Both the position numbers and the translations under genes were made by a program. The notes below the pieces were generated by a model. It was not told the origin of the DNA. It did no database searches and saw nothing but the letters and a program-made list of their open reading frames with translations. Below, piece after piece: positions 1 through 12,427 of a DNA stretch of 64,000 nucleotides. Source of the DNA: Trileptium ribeirensis (taxonomy: Eukaryota > Nematoda > Enoplea > Enoplida > Thoracostomopsidae); NCBI GenBank assembly GCA_030248225.1, contig JASANE010028421.1, positions 106,604 to 170,603 on the forward strand, given 5' to 3'. Positions within the stretch are counted from its first letter, which is position 1; each line of letters starts with the position of its first letter.

Positions 1-71
1 AATCATATTCATTGGTTTTATTTCTTATTTCATTACTTGAACTATTTTCGTGTTGTGTGTTCTTATTTCAG

Positions 72-125
72 GTTGGTTATGTTGTTCGCTTCGAACATGG
101 CGCTAGTCACGACACGAAACTGCTT
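72..125 (+). CDS. DHX33: DHX33-like helicase, exon a (VGYVVRF block)
   Basis: This 54-nt internal exon is too short for ORF listings. It starts after a pyrimidine-rich acceptor (TTCTTATTTCAG) and stops before the donor GTGCGT. It encodes 18 residues, VGYVVRFEHGASHDTKLL, which match the GYxVRF...S.DT block that precedes motif Ib in DEAH-box helicases. It ends on a full codon, and exon b continues directly into YMTDGILLRE, as in DHX33. The call rests on the combined residue match, splice signals and phase. The exons for the Walker A motif (motif I) and motif Ia must lie upstream of the window. The intron that follows is 12.6 kb long. Confidence 0.82.
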
Positions 126-568
126 GTGCGTGTTTGTTCGATATTGCGATATTGAAGCGATGTGAACGTCGCCAGCACAGTTTTTTGCACTAATGCTCAA
201 TTGTATAAAAATTTTGTCTGCCTGTAGCATGCATAACTATTCACTGAATTTCTGGATTTTCGTATTTTTTACTAAAGACGAGAAGATAATATCTTTGTGC
301 ATGTTTTGGTTTGTTCAGTTCCGCAAATTTTACAACCGACACGAATTTTAAACTTTCATTTTGGCAAAGACCACGTTGCAAAATCCTGTTATCGAAACCA
401 ATAAATTTGCTGTTATGCATTTGGTTTGTCCGATCACCTTGTCGAATTATGAACCCTGCCTTGAACGAGTACGTCGTTGTCAACATGTCGTAGCAATTTT
501 TGACGACTACTGCGTGTGTTAAACTGATTTTTCCTCACTGAGTTTGATTGTGTTCTCTCTGATTCTTA
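126..568. other. Intron 1 sequence, nothing recognised
   Basis: A/T-rich single-copy-looking intron sequence between exon a and the MITE. Short ORFs on both strands (241-486 and 311-493) overlap each other and match nothing I know. The flank at 818-1037 is also featureless. Confidence 0.5.
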
Positions 569-814
569 AGGTGTGTTCACACGTTCAAATTTTGATCAAA
601 GTTTGAAAGGATCTTTTTTGCGTTTTTGGTAAGTTTGTATGTGTGAACACTGCTCATACATTTCATGGTTATTCCTGTAGCCAATGACCGACAAGATTCA
701 TTGCTTGAAAAAGTTTGAGCTGAAATTTTGTTCTCAAATTTTGAAATACCGCCATTTTTCGTTAAAAATTACCGTCAAATTTTGAGCAAAAAGTTTGAGC
801 GTGTGAACACGCCT
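569..814. mobile_element. Harbinger-like MITE (246 bp)
   Basis: The element begins AGGTGTGTTCACACG and ends with CGTGTGAACACGCCT. These inverted repeats extend to about 21 bp with two mismatches. It is flanked on both sides by TTA (566-568 and 815-817), the 3-bp target duplication typical of PIF/Harbinger. The interior is A/T-rich, repeats CAAATTTTGA-type words, and has no coding capacity. It lies in intron 1 of the helicase gene. A TA-target family is possible, because TTA contains TA. Confidence 0.75.
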
Positions 815-1487
815 TTAGGATTTCATCATATGTCGAATATTTTTTGCCCTGACCTTAGTGCTACATTTTAACGGTTAAAGTATAAGTATTATTCAGTGAA
901 CACAAAGCAGCTTTCCTAACCGTTAGCTTAGCATTATCGATGGATATCAACAATAAATTTGTTGTATCACAACTTATCTATGGTATAATGCTAATTCAAG
1001 CGATGTATAATATTGCTCTACTGTAGTGTTTCTTGTATGTATAACAGATCCATGTTGGATCGTTACTAGACAAATTAATCCTTACCACAGTGCAATGGGC
1101 AACATTTACGGATTTATAGCCCGGAATCGCCACTGGGATTTACCTTTAAAAGTAAATGTTCGGAACAAATTTATAGACCACTTTCCTCGCTATGTACGTA
1201 ATTGTAGCCATGAATATGGCTTCATCTGTAAGAGTTTATAATATTTGTTGGTATAACCGCATCATTATATACCCTGTTGTACCACTATCATGCACCGTTG
1301 CTATTGTTATATATTGTGCCTTTGTCTTTCATCGTTACCATTATTACGTACCATATTATACAATCTATCGCTATAAAGGCATATTTCAATGTACTGTTAT
1401 TGCTATTGCTGTATGAATTTGGATGTGCCATTATTGCAGTATATCATTCCATTGCGATAATTGTATTGATTTGACTATATCCTTGTT

Positions 1488-3030
1488 CGGATCTGGACGT
1501 CCGATTGTCGACACGGATGATAAATTGGAGCGCTGGGCGGAATATTTCCATGGTTTGCTCAACGTAGAACATAGGCGCCCTTGGTCGACCACATGTCAGC
1601 ACAACTGCATGATTTGGGAGACTATAACTGCTCAGTAGATGCGCGGGCTGTAGACGAAGTGCTGACAGCCATCAAGAAATCAAGGGGCTCGCTTGCGTCC
1701 CCCACGTGAAATACGATGCCGCGAAAACCAGGCAGGATTTCGGCCAGGGCGAGGTTGCAGCGATCAGATTCATTCCGTCCGGCAAATACTCGAACGACGC
1801 TCTGAATACCGACAACCGACAATAGCCATCTTCATAGACTTCAGCTCCGCCTTCGATACTGTTAACAGGGACGCTCTCTGGCGAATACTCAGAGCAGATG
1901 GGGTACCTGATAAGCTGATACGCGTGTTAAAGGCCCTTTACTTAGACACAAAGGCAAAAGTTCGTATATACGGCACAGACTCTCGCCCGTTTGATATCAA
2001 CGCCGGTGTCCGCCAAGGAGCTATTACATCACCTGTTCTGTTCAACTTTGCCGTTAACCGGATTATGCAGCATGCGGTCAACACGAAAACAGCGACTGGT
2101 CACACATAGGCTTTACATGTGGCCATGGGACAAGTATAACTGATCTTGCCTATGCCGACGACGTAGTGTTATTTGCCGATAATGAAACATCAGCCAACGC
2201 GTTTCTGCAGGACGTTGTAAGCTTCGCGTCTGGAATGGGGCTCCGTATCAGCTGCACAAAAAGCAAAGTCGTGTATGTTAACCTGGATGCAGCCCCAAGC
2301 ATCTCCCTGTACGGTGAGATTCTGGGCAATGTCAACGAATTTGTATATCTTGGTAGCACAATTACGGATGATACAACGTTGGATGCGGAGATATCCCGAA
2401 GGATCGGTCGAGCGGCTGAGGTTTTCAGCAGGCTCCGTGCGCCCCTGTGGAGTAGAAACTCGGTGTCTCTGAGAACGAAAGGACGACTTTACTCGGCGCT
2501 GGTTCGATCAGTTTTGCTCTACTCGTGCGAAACTTTGACGTTAAGTGCCCCCTTATCATCCAGGCTTTCCGGTTTTGACACCCACTGCATGCGAACAATA
2601 AATGGGGTGACATGGCAAGCACACGTGTCCAATAACGAATTGCGCCAACGTCTGGATATCAAACGATCGATCTTGTCACACAGCAAATATCGACGGCTCA
2701 CCTGGCTGGGACACGTGCCCCGAATGCACGACCAGAGGATCCCCTACAGAACGCTCTGTTTTCAGTCGGATGCAGCATGGCGCCGTCCGCCAGGCAGAGT
2801 AAAAAATAGTTGGAAGCGGACAGTGCACAATGAAACGAAGCACCTGTCGAACGGAGTCGATAGTCAAAGGGGGCGGAAGAGCGATTGGACACCATCCGGA
2901 ACAACGTGGATCGACTACCTATCTGAGATCGCGAGCAACCGCAATCAGTGGTCGAGAATTATCAAACCATGCTGCCAGTGAACTTGAACAGAGTCGCTGC
3001 TCCTAAGTCAAGTAAGTCAATATCCTTGTT
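1488..3030 (+). pseudogene. 5'-truncated LINE reverse transcriptase nested in the long repeat
   Basis: This is a non-LTR reverse transcriptase fragment with its ordered motifs visible: NQAGFRPGRGCSDQIH, FIDFSSAFDTVNRDALW (motif A), GVRQGAITSPVLFNF (motif B), LAYADDVVLFAD (motif C, about 2147-2180), then FVYLGSTI, a thumb region, and RRLTWLGHVPRMHDQR near the 3' end. Open frames at 1693-2109 and 2166-2981 are separated by a frameshift. The insert is bounded by ATATCCTTGTT at 1477-1487 and again at 3020-3030, an 11-bp target duplication. Its 3' end is an AAGTCA-like short repeat instead of poly-A. The clade (RTE or CR1-type) is not settled. Confidence 0.88.
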
Positions 3031-3999
3031 GCCATCTATTATTCATACCCTATTGTGGCAGTCGTTGTTGATTCTTCGACAATTATTGATACTTATGCTG
3101 ACCATGCGAAATTTGCATGACCCTTGGCGTTTCTGTATAAATTGATAATCTGTTGTTGGTCGACCGGGTTGGGTGAGGTGCCTTGTAGTACCTTAACGGT
3201 CCCGACCCACCGTCTTCTATGCATTATATTTTGATCGTAACTGTATTGTTAAGGAATTTGGCCGCTGATCTTGATTCATATGAGTTCTATAATTATTGTA
3301 TATATAGCCGGCCGGGTTTGGTGAGGTATTTTAGGGTACCTTGCTATTTCCGACCCACGAATTGTCCATAGATTGTGCGACTTCCGATGTAGCCAGTTAA
3401 TGAAAATTTGGCAGTCAATTGCCAAATGTTTCAGTCAGGCATGAAAGTCAATTTATGTTGAAAAATTTGGTCTTTGGAGGGAACCCGTCCCGACCGCACT
3501 CATCCTTGAAGGCTTCCAAAAATGTTACTGTTCGCTGAATTATTATTTTTTATTTAAATATATAGATATTGTATTTGGGCTTCCCGGCAGTAGGATTTGG
3601 TATGAGCCCGCTGCGCCCAACTTGGATACAATAACCCCATGAAAATTTTTCCGATGGGTATATTATCATGAATCGTTGTGTTCCCCTCGTTAAATCTGAC
3701 ACAAAATGTACTTTTCCACCCGCAAAAAGGTAATCCGAACCTGCTGGAGACCCACAAAGCTTTCGACCTTCTTACCGTAAGTCGGGATGGGCTTGCCGAA
3801 GAGCCCGGTCAGTCTTTTTTGGCCTAAATCTTAGGTTATTGGGTATCAAAATGCTCGGCTGGAGTAACCGAACCCGAATACGAAGCCAGTTTTGTGCCAC
3901 AGAGGCGTTTGAGGCTTTGGGACCCCATTTTGCACACCTTCCTGTGTTTTTTGGATGTTATGTTTACACAGACGTCTGCTTGTTATATATATGTACATG

Positions 4000-4440
4000 T
4001 GTTTATATATATTTGTTATAAGTATAATACCATACATATATTTTATATTAAAATTTTATTAATATATTTATTAAGTAAAGAAAGTTAGTTAACTAATAAG
4101 TTTAATATTAAATTTATATAAATTAACTATGTTTACACATGCGACTGGCGTATGTATTTATTAGTAAATATAAAAATTATGCCAAATTTATATGTAGATA
4201 TTAATTAAGTACATATTAGTGACTTAATTATAAATTTATTATTAATTATATATCTATAGAAAGTTATACTAAATAATAAGGTAAAATAATTTAATACGTA
4301 AGTATAGGGTTATTAATATATTTGTCTGGAGGACGCTTAATAATAAAGTAACAGACTTATCATACTTAATATGGGTTATTTATAAGAATATATTAAGTAT
4401 TAAATTAATATTAAAATTATTAGTATAGTAAATTATACCA
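4000..4440. repeat. A/T-only core of repeat copy alpha
   Basis: About 440 bp made almost wholly of A and T, dominated by words such as TTAATATTAAA and TATATAAATT. A matching block sits at the same place in the inverted copy (32860-33330) and in the copy near the window end (about 63050-63200). It is a built-in part of the repeat family, and chance low complexity would not place it so consistently. Its function is unknown. Confidence 0.6.
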
Positions 4441-7400
4441 CCATAAAAGAGGATTAAAATAGGCCTAAAATTTAGGACACAAGGCGGCTGACGGTTAGGG
4501 GATTAAGCCATCTGGCAAAGTGGGTCAAATCGTCCCGAAAAGAGCGATTTTGCTGACTAAGGTCTGATACCCAGTAGGCGTTGCCAAAATTTGGCGTCTG
4601 CAAACAGGGTCATTAAAATGTAATGGTCCCATTAATCATTTTGATTACCAAAGGAATGTCTTGTGGACTGGGACCGATACCGGTTTACGGTACTCAACCC
4701 AAATCGAAACTTTATTGGCCGAATGCAGCGCGGTGTTCGGACGACTTTACTGCTTGGTTTCGACGCTAATTTATAACAGTTAAAGTATTGTTTTGTTTAA
4801 ATTTTGGATTTTACTATGCTTGGTAGCGCGTATGGACGACGGAGGAATTGGTATGTAAGCATGATAGTGGGAGTGGAATGGTGCAAGGCCTTAGGCTACC
4901 CTTCGTCAATTCTGGAGAACAACTTAACGTGAGTGCTGGCTACGAAACCCGGCGCCCCGTCTCTGTTTGCCCACCTCGGACCGACCTCCTTTGTCCGTCT
5001 GCTATGGAAGTTCGAACCGACTAATCGGAATATTGTACTTCCGCCGAAGTCATTCTGAACCCCCTCGGTCATGAGTTCAGGTAAAAACAAATCGTGACAC
5101 TTACGAAGAACGATTTTGCATGATCCCTGAGTATAGTAAGAAGTCAAAAGTTGAAATTTAGTTTAAATAAACGTTTCCAAAAGTGTACACAGAGCAAAAG
5201 AACCTTGCATATCTTTGCCAGTTTTTATTTCGAGCATGGTTACGAAACTTTACGTATATATAATTTAAGTATATACTCTGTCATAATGATACATTAACGG
5301 AGTTGTATTCGGACCATTTGTTAGTGTGTACGGAATTTAGGCGAGTTTATGTAGCGCAAAATTCTCTCCAGGGATTTTGCCAAAATTTTGTTGAGTTGTA
5401 AGTAGTGACGCACGTTTTGCGGTACAGCTTAATGGTAAAACAAATTCAACCGGATTCATGAACCCATTGACTCAGTGGAACGCCCCACTTTGAGCTTCAA
5501 CGTAGCATATCTCAAAATTCCCACCATCCATTTCGTTTAAATTTAATGTTCCAACGGACCATAAATCAAGGAATCTTGATAATTTTTATTGTACAAATGG
5601 AGACCTTTTAGGCTTTCCATTTGACCCATAGGGCCCGGCAAAGCCATGGTTCGTTCAAAAATTGTAATAGATTTAAACCCGAGCAGCGCAAAAGCCGCTC
5701 AGGTTTTTACACAAATTCTACAGGTAACCGGTTATAAGTGCTTTCACAAGTTAGGTTTTAGGTTTGGGTTCATAGCAGTAGTCATACCATTTCTGTTTCC
5801 TCTGTCTCTTTTAATGTCACCAATGCAGGCCGGAAGTAATGGAGTCTCGAACCCCGATACGCCGTTGCTGTAAAAGCAATATCAAATGTACCACTGTTGG
5901 TAAATTTGCTTGCACACGGCAAAATTTTGTATACAAATTTTTGCAACATCGCTATAGCCATGTCGGACCTATAGCGTCTTGACGTCGAAACCGAGGAACA
6001 GACTAATTTGGGATTATAAACTTGCTAAATTTTACAAGCAAACTTTCTCACGGTTGCAATGACTTGGGATCTCGTGGTATAAATCTGTTTTCACAATTGG
6101 GAACCACCGAAATTCGACTAAATTTCCATGAGGAAGAGGGTATTTATTGAGTGCCGTTTTTGATAAATCTTTGCACTGAAAGTTACTTAATATATGGCGA
6201 TACCGATGACCTACGAGTTATCGTTACCGCAGTCCGTTTATTTTGAATTGAATCTTAGCTAGCGAAAATCAAATTTAACCCATGCTCCCATGCCCTGAAA
6301 ATAGCGTAAATTCATACATTTTGTAATGTAGTTATAAAATTATGTAGAGCAATTGGAAAAAGCAGAGAAAACCTGTTTGAAATATCGCATTGGGACGTCC
6401 CTCACGAGTGGTTCGTCAGCTTAGGAGAGTTTCCGTGCTACACTAGTACTATCGCTTCACAGAAATGACGAGAACTCAAGCGAATAGTAAAATAATGTCC
6501 CTTGTTGAGAAACAGAGTTCGGACATATAAACCACTACGAGGGAGCTAAATAAGCCAAGTATTTAACTCGTCTCAGAGTGGTTGATTGCTTCGACAGTGG
6601 TCCACTCGCGAGCTCAACCGTAGTGTTCCTCGTTTTGGAGTGAGGTCTAGTTAAGAACCCCAATAGTTAGTGTTTAAGAAGACACGCATAGGCCGAACCA
6701 AATAAACAATTGTTCAACCAGCCATATAAAGCGTTTCCATATTGGGCCGCGTATAATTGGAGTGCAGATATCGTTCTTTGCGAAGTTCGACACAAAATTT
6801 GTATGTAGTACGCTCGTAAAGTTAGAGATCCAAAGTGGCCCTTAAGTTCTGTAAAAATTTCTCTAAGTTCAATTATGAGGACAGTAAGCTACACCGACAA
6901 CTTTAATAATAGGAACTAAGGGCTGAGACAACGTGTCTAAACCTTAAACATTTGTCGTGAAAGAATAGATAGGATCGCTTATAATTTTGCATATGACCCC
7001 GTTTTTGATAATTATCCCGAGATTCTCCTTTTTTCGCTCTCCCTTGAGTGTCTCGTGTAGAGCAACGAGAAAGAATTTTACTGTAGTAGCGAGCAACCCG
7101 ATCCGTTGATTAGTATAATAATCGTGACTTATCTATCGTATAAGTCTTGTATCTTGTTCTGTGTATCCGAATCGTGTACTATTGTAATTGATTTGATGTA
7201 GAATAGGATGAGTAAACTCGAACTATCACTTTTCTCCGCTTTTCTTCGTACTCTCAAAGCACACTTTGACCCTAGGCCCGATATTTCATGATTGATTTGC
7301 TGCCTTTAGGCTGACAGAACTAGTTAACCGGCGTTTTGGAATTAGTCTCGAGCGAGCGGCAATTATTTGGCCCCAATAATTGACCGTCGCCCTATTCACG

Positions 7401-8219
7401 TTCACTCCATTCCCATGTCGAGTAAGGCAAGAGCAGCCGTCGTCAAAAGACTTGGTAAAGTTGACAAAATTGATCTGACCCACACGGCTGTGACCATTCC
7501 ATTAAGATGGTGTGGACTCTGCTATTGTAACCGCGACTGTAACCGTAGTTGTAATGTGCATATACTTATGGTGTTAATATTGCCTTAATGTTGCCCTGAT
7601 GTATGCGCGATTTGCTTATCAATAAATAGCGATTGAAAAACCCATGTTGTTCCTTTGTTTTTGATGCCCTATGTAGCGATTCGCATTAAAAGGGTTTGAA
7701 ATCGTCACCCCAGTCAACGACCTGATTTCAGGCTTGACGTCAAAGAAGTCGCAAGATTTAGCGTGGTTCGCCGATTCCTAAATGAGTAAATACGTGTCGA
7801 GCGACTTGGATTCTGCCTTTAACTTCTCGCTACAGTTGAAAAAAAGACTAGTATGGACTGTCAACCAACCGATCGTCCAAGTTGAATCCACCAGTCAAGA
7901 CCCGAAGTTAAACGTCTAGGGAATATTGGACTCTTGTGGTGGCTACTGGCAAATTAATCAGTCGTCGTTCTGACACTGGTGTAACTAGAATGGGGAATAG
8001 CGGCATGGTCTCTTTGGCATTTGAGCAGCTGACGGAGTCAACATTCCCTGAGGTCTTCAGAGGTAGCACCACATAGACCACGTGTGCAATCCATTCGGCA
8101 GGATCAGAACACAACATGTGAAGCGCTCCTGCGGCTTGCTAAATCTGTAGCTTCTTGGGACCGACCAAAAATAAACCAATTAGGTCCACTTTTGAGGTTA
8201 CGATAGCCGGAGTCATCTT

Positions 8220-9790
8220 CTTGCAAATCATCAACAATAATAGGGTTGTGTGTGCGGGGTACTCTGATGATTTGGCAGCAATGACGTCTTCAAACTCTTT
8301 ACAAGTTGTTTTATCAAGTCTTCAGCATGCCTTAATTAGTATATTTCACTGGTGTGAGAGTAGAGGACTAGCTGTGAATGCAGCAAAAAGTAACAGTGTC
8401 ATTTTTACAAGGAAAAGGAGTATAAATAGGTACAGGCAGTTGATGATTAGTGATGCAGCTCTACCGCTTTCGAATGAAGTTAAATATCTGGGTTTAGTAT
8501 TTGACAGCGAATTAAGTTGAAAGCCAAATTCGATGAAAAAGTGTAGTAAAGCTGTTAGGCCTTTGTTCTCACTTAAAACGTATGTAGGTTGTATTTGTGG
8601 GCCGAAACTATGTATAACAAATTTGCTGTATAACTTTGTGGTTATGCCGTCACTGATGTATGGTGTGGTGTGCTGGTGGCATAGACTACAGCTGATGTCA
8701 TACACCGGCTTTCTGAAAAAGCTTCAAAGATTACCTTGTTGCATGATTACGGGTGCTTTTAGAACGAGTCCGCTTGATGGTTTGCAAGCAGTGTTGAATA
8801 TCATACCCATTGATGTATTGGCCAAGAAATTGGTGCTGAAGGAATATCACAGACTCAAATGCATGGGTCTTTAGGGTGATTATGCGATTAAAGGACTTGG
8901 GAACTGACGATAGCGGAGGAAGCTGTCAAATATGGTCCCCTTCTGAGCATGCCTTCAGATAGTGTTGTAGGAACAAGGAAAAACCAATTGTGGCTTTCGA
9001 GGATTTTAGCATCGACACTGCAGAAAGTACTGAAATACTATATATGGTACATGTATGGATCGGCTATCAACAAGGATAATGAAATGAGTTGTGGTGGGGG
9101 TGTTATTTCAAATGAAGTATAACTATCTATCCCATTTGGTCGACATGCAACTTTTTTTCAGGCAGAGTTTACTGCTACATGGAGATGCGCAGAAATTTTA
9201 GAAGAAAAGAAATTTAGGAATAGAAGTATCGCTTTAGCGATGGTCAAGCTGCACTCAAAGTATTTGGTGATTCCCGAATCAGATCTTGGTGCGTGCTAGA
9301 ATGTATAAAGCATCTAAATAGTGTTGATAAGAGGAATAGGTTGAAACTAGGATGGATTAAAGGGCATTCTGGATTGCTTGGGAATGAATTGGTTGGCTAA
9401 GAAGGGTTCGCATATTGCTTTTATGTGTCCCGAACCTTGCATTTCTATAAGTACTACAATAGATAAGACTTTCTTAAAAGATGGTTCATATATGGGGACC
9501 ACCAGTCAAAATGGCGGGACTGAAATAACAGCTTGCAGACTAGGTGTTTCTTCAAAGAAATTGATAAAAGAAAATCCACGTTTGTATGAAAATTGAATAA
9601 AGAGAGAATGAGAATTTTGAGCAATTTCTTCCTGAGCACGGTAATTTTATGAAACGTGAAGGTTGAAAATAGTGATAAGTGTAAAAGGTGTGGTAAAGAT
9701 TTGTAAACTTCAAAAGACTTGACGTTTGAATGCAGTAAATTAAGAGATTTAAGGCTGAAATTTTGGGTTCAATGTAGACTGATTTACAAC
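8220..9790 (+). pseudogene. Decayed I-superfamily-like LINE with RNase H
   Basis: Open blocks at 8155-8520 and 8533-8874 encode a late reverse transcriptase: CAGYSDDLA (motif C, normally YADD), WCESRGLAVNAAKSNSVIFT, VKYLGLVFDSEL, MYGVVCWW and RTSPLDGLQAVLNIIP. A degraded RNase H follows at about 9040-9440, with remnants of the DGS start, SIPFGRHATFFQAEF, CAEIL and a KGHSG..GNE-like block. A terminal zinc-knuckle-like CKRCGKD segment lies near 9690. RNase H after the reverse transcriptase points to the I/LOA/R1-type group. Many stops make it non-functional. Its 5' side cuts off the long repeat. Confidence 0.8.
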
Positions 9791-9792
9791 TT

Positions 9793-10197
9793 ACAGCTAA
9801 GTATTTCTACGTAATCCATTCTCTGTTACCGAGTTGGACCGGTTTAGTTCTAACATACCCAGCAGATTTCTGGATGTGTAAAATAGCTGCTACAAGCATT
9901 GATCTGGCTTTGTTTTGTTAACAAACTCCTGCAGGTTAACATAAAAATTTCTGCTGAAATTATGTGTCCCACTTACGTTTCACACGGCAATTTGCTGAAT
10001 TAATCTTTTCTTTTGTTTGGTTATAGTGCAACTTGATCATTGTATATATTACATATGTTTGGATCACAGATGAATTAAAAATGTGGAAAATTTCAAAAAA
10101 TATTTTAAACCGGAATTCCGGTATGGTATTTGCGTTTTGCCGGAACCGCAACGGAACACCATTTTCGCCGGAACAGTAATTCCTGTTACTAGCTTCT
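9793..10197 (+). mobile_element. hAT-type non-autonomous element, 3' half
   Basis: This segment aligns by eye with 30555-30977 in intron 7: TTCTACGTAA..CCAT.CTCTGTTACCGAG, CTCCTGCAGGTT, CCCACTTACGTTTCACAC and the subterminal CCGGAATTCCGGTATGG with CGCCGGAAC. The expected CTCCCTG terminus is degraded here (TACTAGCTTCTCCC). Only the 3' half of the long form is present. Confidence 0.7.
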
Positions 10198-10295
10198 CCC
10201 AAGGCTATCACCTAAAATTGACTAAATTATTAAGTTTCTGAAATAGGATTACATTTTAGATTCTTCAAACAGATTTGGGGTGCTGGAAAGGACCC

Positions 10296-10682
10296 TGGGC
10301 TCTCCAAATTGGGGGGCCTGGCATCGGTTCCCCCTCGTTCAAAACAGGTGCCCCTTGGCAAAATTTTGGGCTCCCCCGGTTCACCGCCTCTGTGAAAATT
10401 TTTTAGCTTCCAATCGGTCCGAAGTACAAAAAATTTCATCAAAATTTGTACTAAAATTTCGTTCTGAAGCCTAAAATTTTGCAAATTTTGTCAAAATTTG
10501 CTTCAAAATTCAAAATTGCTTTTTCTCTCCATTAAAAGCGTCTTGGCAGTGTTTCTGACACGATTTTTAACCGTTTTTCTCTTGGCAAAATGCCCCTTGG
10601 CAAAATCGGGCGCCTCCGGTTCTTAACCAGGTGGGCCCCTGGTTCATGCCCCCTGGCAAAATTTTCAGCGAATAGAGAGCCC
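10296..10682. mobile_element. hAT-like MITE (387 bp)
   Basis: The ends are TGGGCTCTC and GAGAGCCC. The flanks AAGGACCC (10288-10295) and AAGGACCT (10683-10690) form an 8-bp target duplication with one mismatch, as in hAT. The interior repeats the word CCCCTTGGCAAAAT several times and cannot code. It sits inside a fragment of the long repeat family (10690-10905). Confidence 0.65.
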
Positions 10683-10689
10683 AAGGACC

Positions 10690-10905
10690 TAGGGTCATCA
10701 AAGCTATAAGTACTTGATATATTTAGACTTGATCAGGTACACACATTTACTCGCTCAGGCGAGGAATCTTGAATTTTGTGCTAGACCATCTATCTTGCTG
10801 TAATAATCTCTATAGTGGACATGATTTTGGGGTTCAATAGTGTTGCCCATTACATTGTGGTGTAGAATAATCGATCGCGCAACGATATAGAATGGATCTG
10901 TTACA
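10690..10905 (-). repeat. Fragment of the long repeat family (terminus)
   Basis: Read on the minus strand from 10905, it opens TGTAACAGATCC and matches the copy starting at 42703 through the ACCACA.TG.AATGG.CAACA block and the CGCCTGAG..AGTA and TTTGATGA words. The MITE above interrupts it. Confidence 0.68.
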
Positions 10906-11788
10906 CAGGCAATCAACTCTTCATCAGCAAGACAATAAACAAATTGAGCAAACAAATAGATATTGAAGTGATATGAGTGAATATAAGTATCAAAGTAATA
11001 AACCATAGGCTAGATGAGTTTACGGTAAGTTGTTTGCCCGCTATATCCCTTGAAACCCTGATCCTGATCGAAATCTAACTGAGAATCTGTGCATTTAAAC
11101 TATTAAATTGATAGATTTAACAACATCCCGTGGAAGATCATTTCAAACAGGAACTACACTGAAAGAAAAAAATTTTCTGTAATTAATCCGAGGGCGTTTG
11201 TAGAAAAGTTTTTCATAATGACCACGCATATGTGCGGCGCAAAATGTGAAGAATTGGCTCATATCTAAGTTAACTAATCCATTCAGAATTTTGTAGGTGA
11301 CAGTTGATTGCGTCGAATATTACCGTGAATCGCCCTGCAAAAGCGGCGTCCGACATGCGATGTTCCACTAGTGGTACATTTCGTTGCGCGACTCGGCGCT
11401 GCGAAATCAGCCGGCAATTAATGATCTTGAATATCAGTATTAAAACATTTTAATTCACTGCCGTATTATAACATAGGTGACTGTACGCAATGTGTAGAGA
11501 AAGCAACTGCAAAGAAAACATTAACACATAGTACAATTACCTTAAATAGTCGGACGCATAATGCACGAATGTATTGGTTAGAGATTTTTTGTCGAACTTA
11601 CTTTGGTTTGCCTTGGTGTTTAGGAAAGGAATCTCCAGTCGGTCTGGATTTGGCCACAAATTCTATTGTATATATTAAACAAAATTTGATAAATCAAAAA
11701 TATATGATGACTGAAACAGAATTTACTAATTACTATTGTAATGTGACGGCAACGCATTAAAAAATTAGTATTGATCATTACGAATTTT

Positions 11789-11868
11789 TGTTAAAGCGGC
11801 TAAACAGACGAGTCTCTATTTACGACAATAGCGTTATAACCTCTTGTTTGCGGATTCGATCCTCAAAA
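11789..11868 (+). repeat. Possible tRNA-derived SINE head
   Basis: An A-box-like AGCGGCTAAACAGACG is followed about 55 bp later by a good B box, GGATTCGATCC. This spacing and the B box recall a tRNA gene or tRNA-derived SINE. The arms do not fold cleanly by eye, so a functional tRNA is unlikely. Confidence 0.35.
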
Positions 11869-12350
11869 AGAACGTTTGTTTCAATCTTTTCTACAATTCA
11901 TTTTTGGTTTTCAACAATTTCGGCAAAACTGTTCTTAAAAATGATTATCAAAATTTAATGTTCATAATAATAATACTATGCTATGCCTTCATCGCTGATG
12001 GCAGTACGAAACAGAACCCGAAAACAGGTTGAAACCTTCAAGACTTTAATTTTCGCTAAGCTTTCAGTTAGCCTGAAACCCGTGAGGGAATAAATATTCA
12101 TCCGCTGTGAAAATATCAATTTTTTCGAACGCCGTAACGCTAAGTAGAACCTTAAAAATGTTTTACAGTGGTGGTAAATTAATGCATTTGTTCATGGATC
12201 AGTTATCATAATTGCTATGTAAAATTTTAAATTCGTGCCATGTTTACTGAAGGTAGTGAGGAGACCTGATTAGGTACAAAAAATTTGATCTATTTTCATG
12301 GCATCGAAGTTTACGAAAAACCTGAAACTAATAGGAGAAAAGGTGATAAA

Positions 12351-12427
12351 GTATGTCCGCGTGAAAATCAAACCCGCGAGCACGGGGCTACAAAGCAAGC
12401 GTGTTAGCCACTAACACAACTACCTCC
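12351..12427 (-). repeat. tRNA pseudogene or tRNA-derived SINE head
   Basis: The minus strand reads GGAGGTAGTTGTGTTAGTGG, then CTAACACGC (A-box region), an anticodon-like region and a B-box-like GGGTTTGATTTTC. The spacing fits a tRNA-type internal promoter. The B box is degraded (GGTTTGATTTTC against GGTTCGANNCC), so I read it as a SINE head or tRNA relic. Confidence 0.45.

Larger units (their letters stand above)
1038..8215 (+). repeat. Long non-coding repeat family, copy alpha
   Basis: This stretch runs in the same order as the minus strand of 35047-28510 (copy beta). Matches seen by eye, each alpha then beta: the start TGTATAACAGATCC (1038) against TGTAACAGATCC; the TTGTTGGTCG..CGGGTTG block (3150 against 34560); GCCCGCTGCGCCCA (3610 against 33730); an A/T-only core (about 4000-4430 against 32860-33330); GGGGATTAAGCC (4498 against 32790); CGTCAGCTTAGGAG (6414 against 32290); ATCGTTCTTTGC (6771 against 31910); CTGAAATCAGG (7722 against 29050); CCGCAGGAGCG-type words near the end (8130 against 28650). 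It holds a nested LINE at 1488-3019 and a deletion of about 370 bp relative to beta near 3545. The far end is cut by another LINE. I find no intact or decayed protein domain in it. Confidence 0.72.

Noticed and set aside
12351..12427. A functional tRNA gene
   Set aside because: A and B boxes are present, but the B box is degraded and the arms do not pair convincingly. A SINE head or tRNA relic is more likely.
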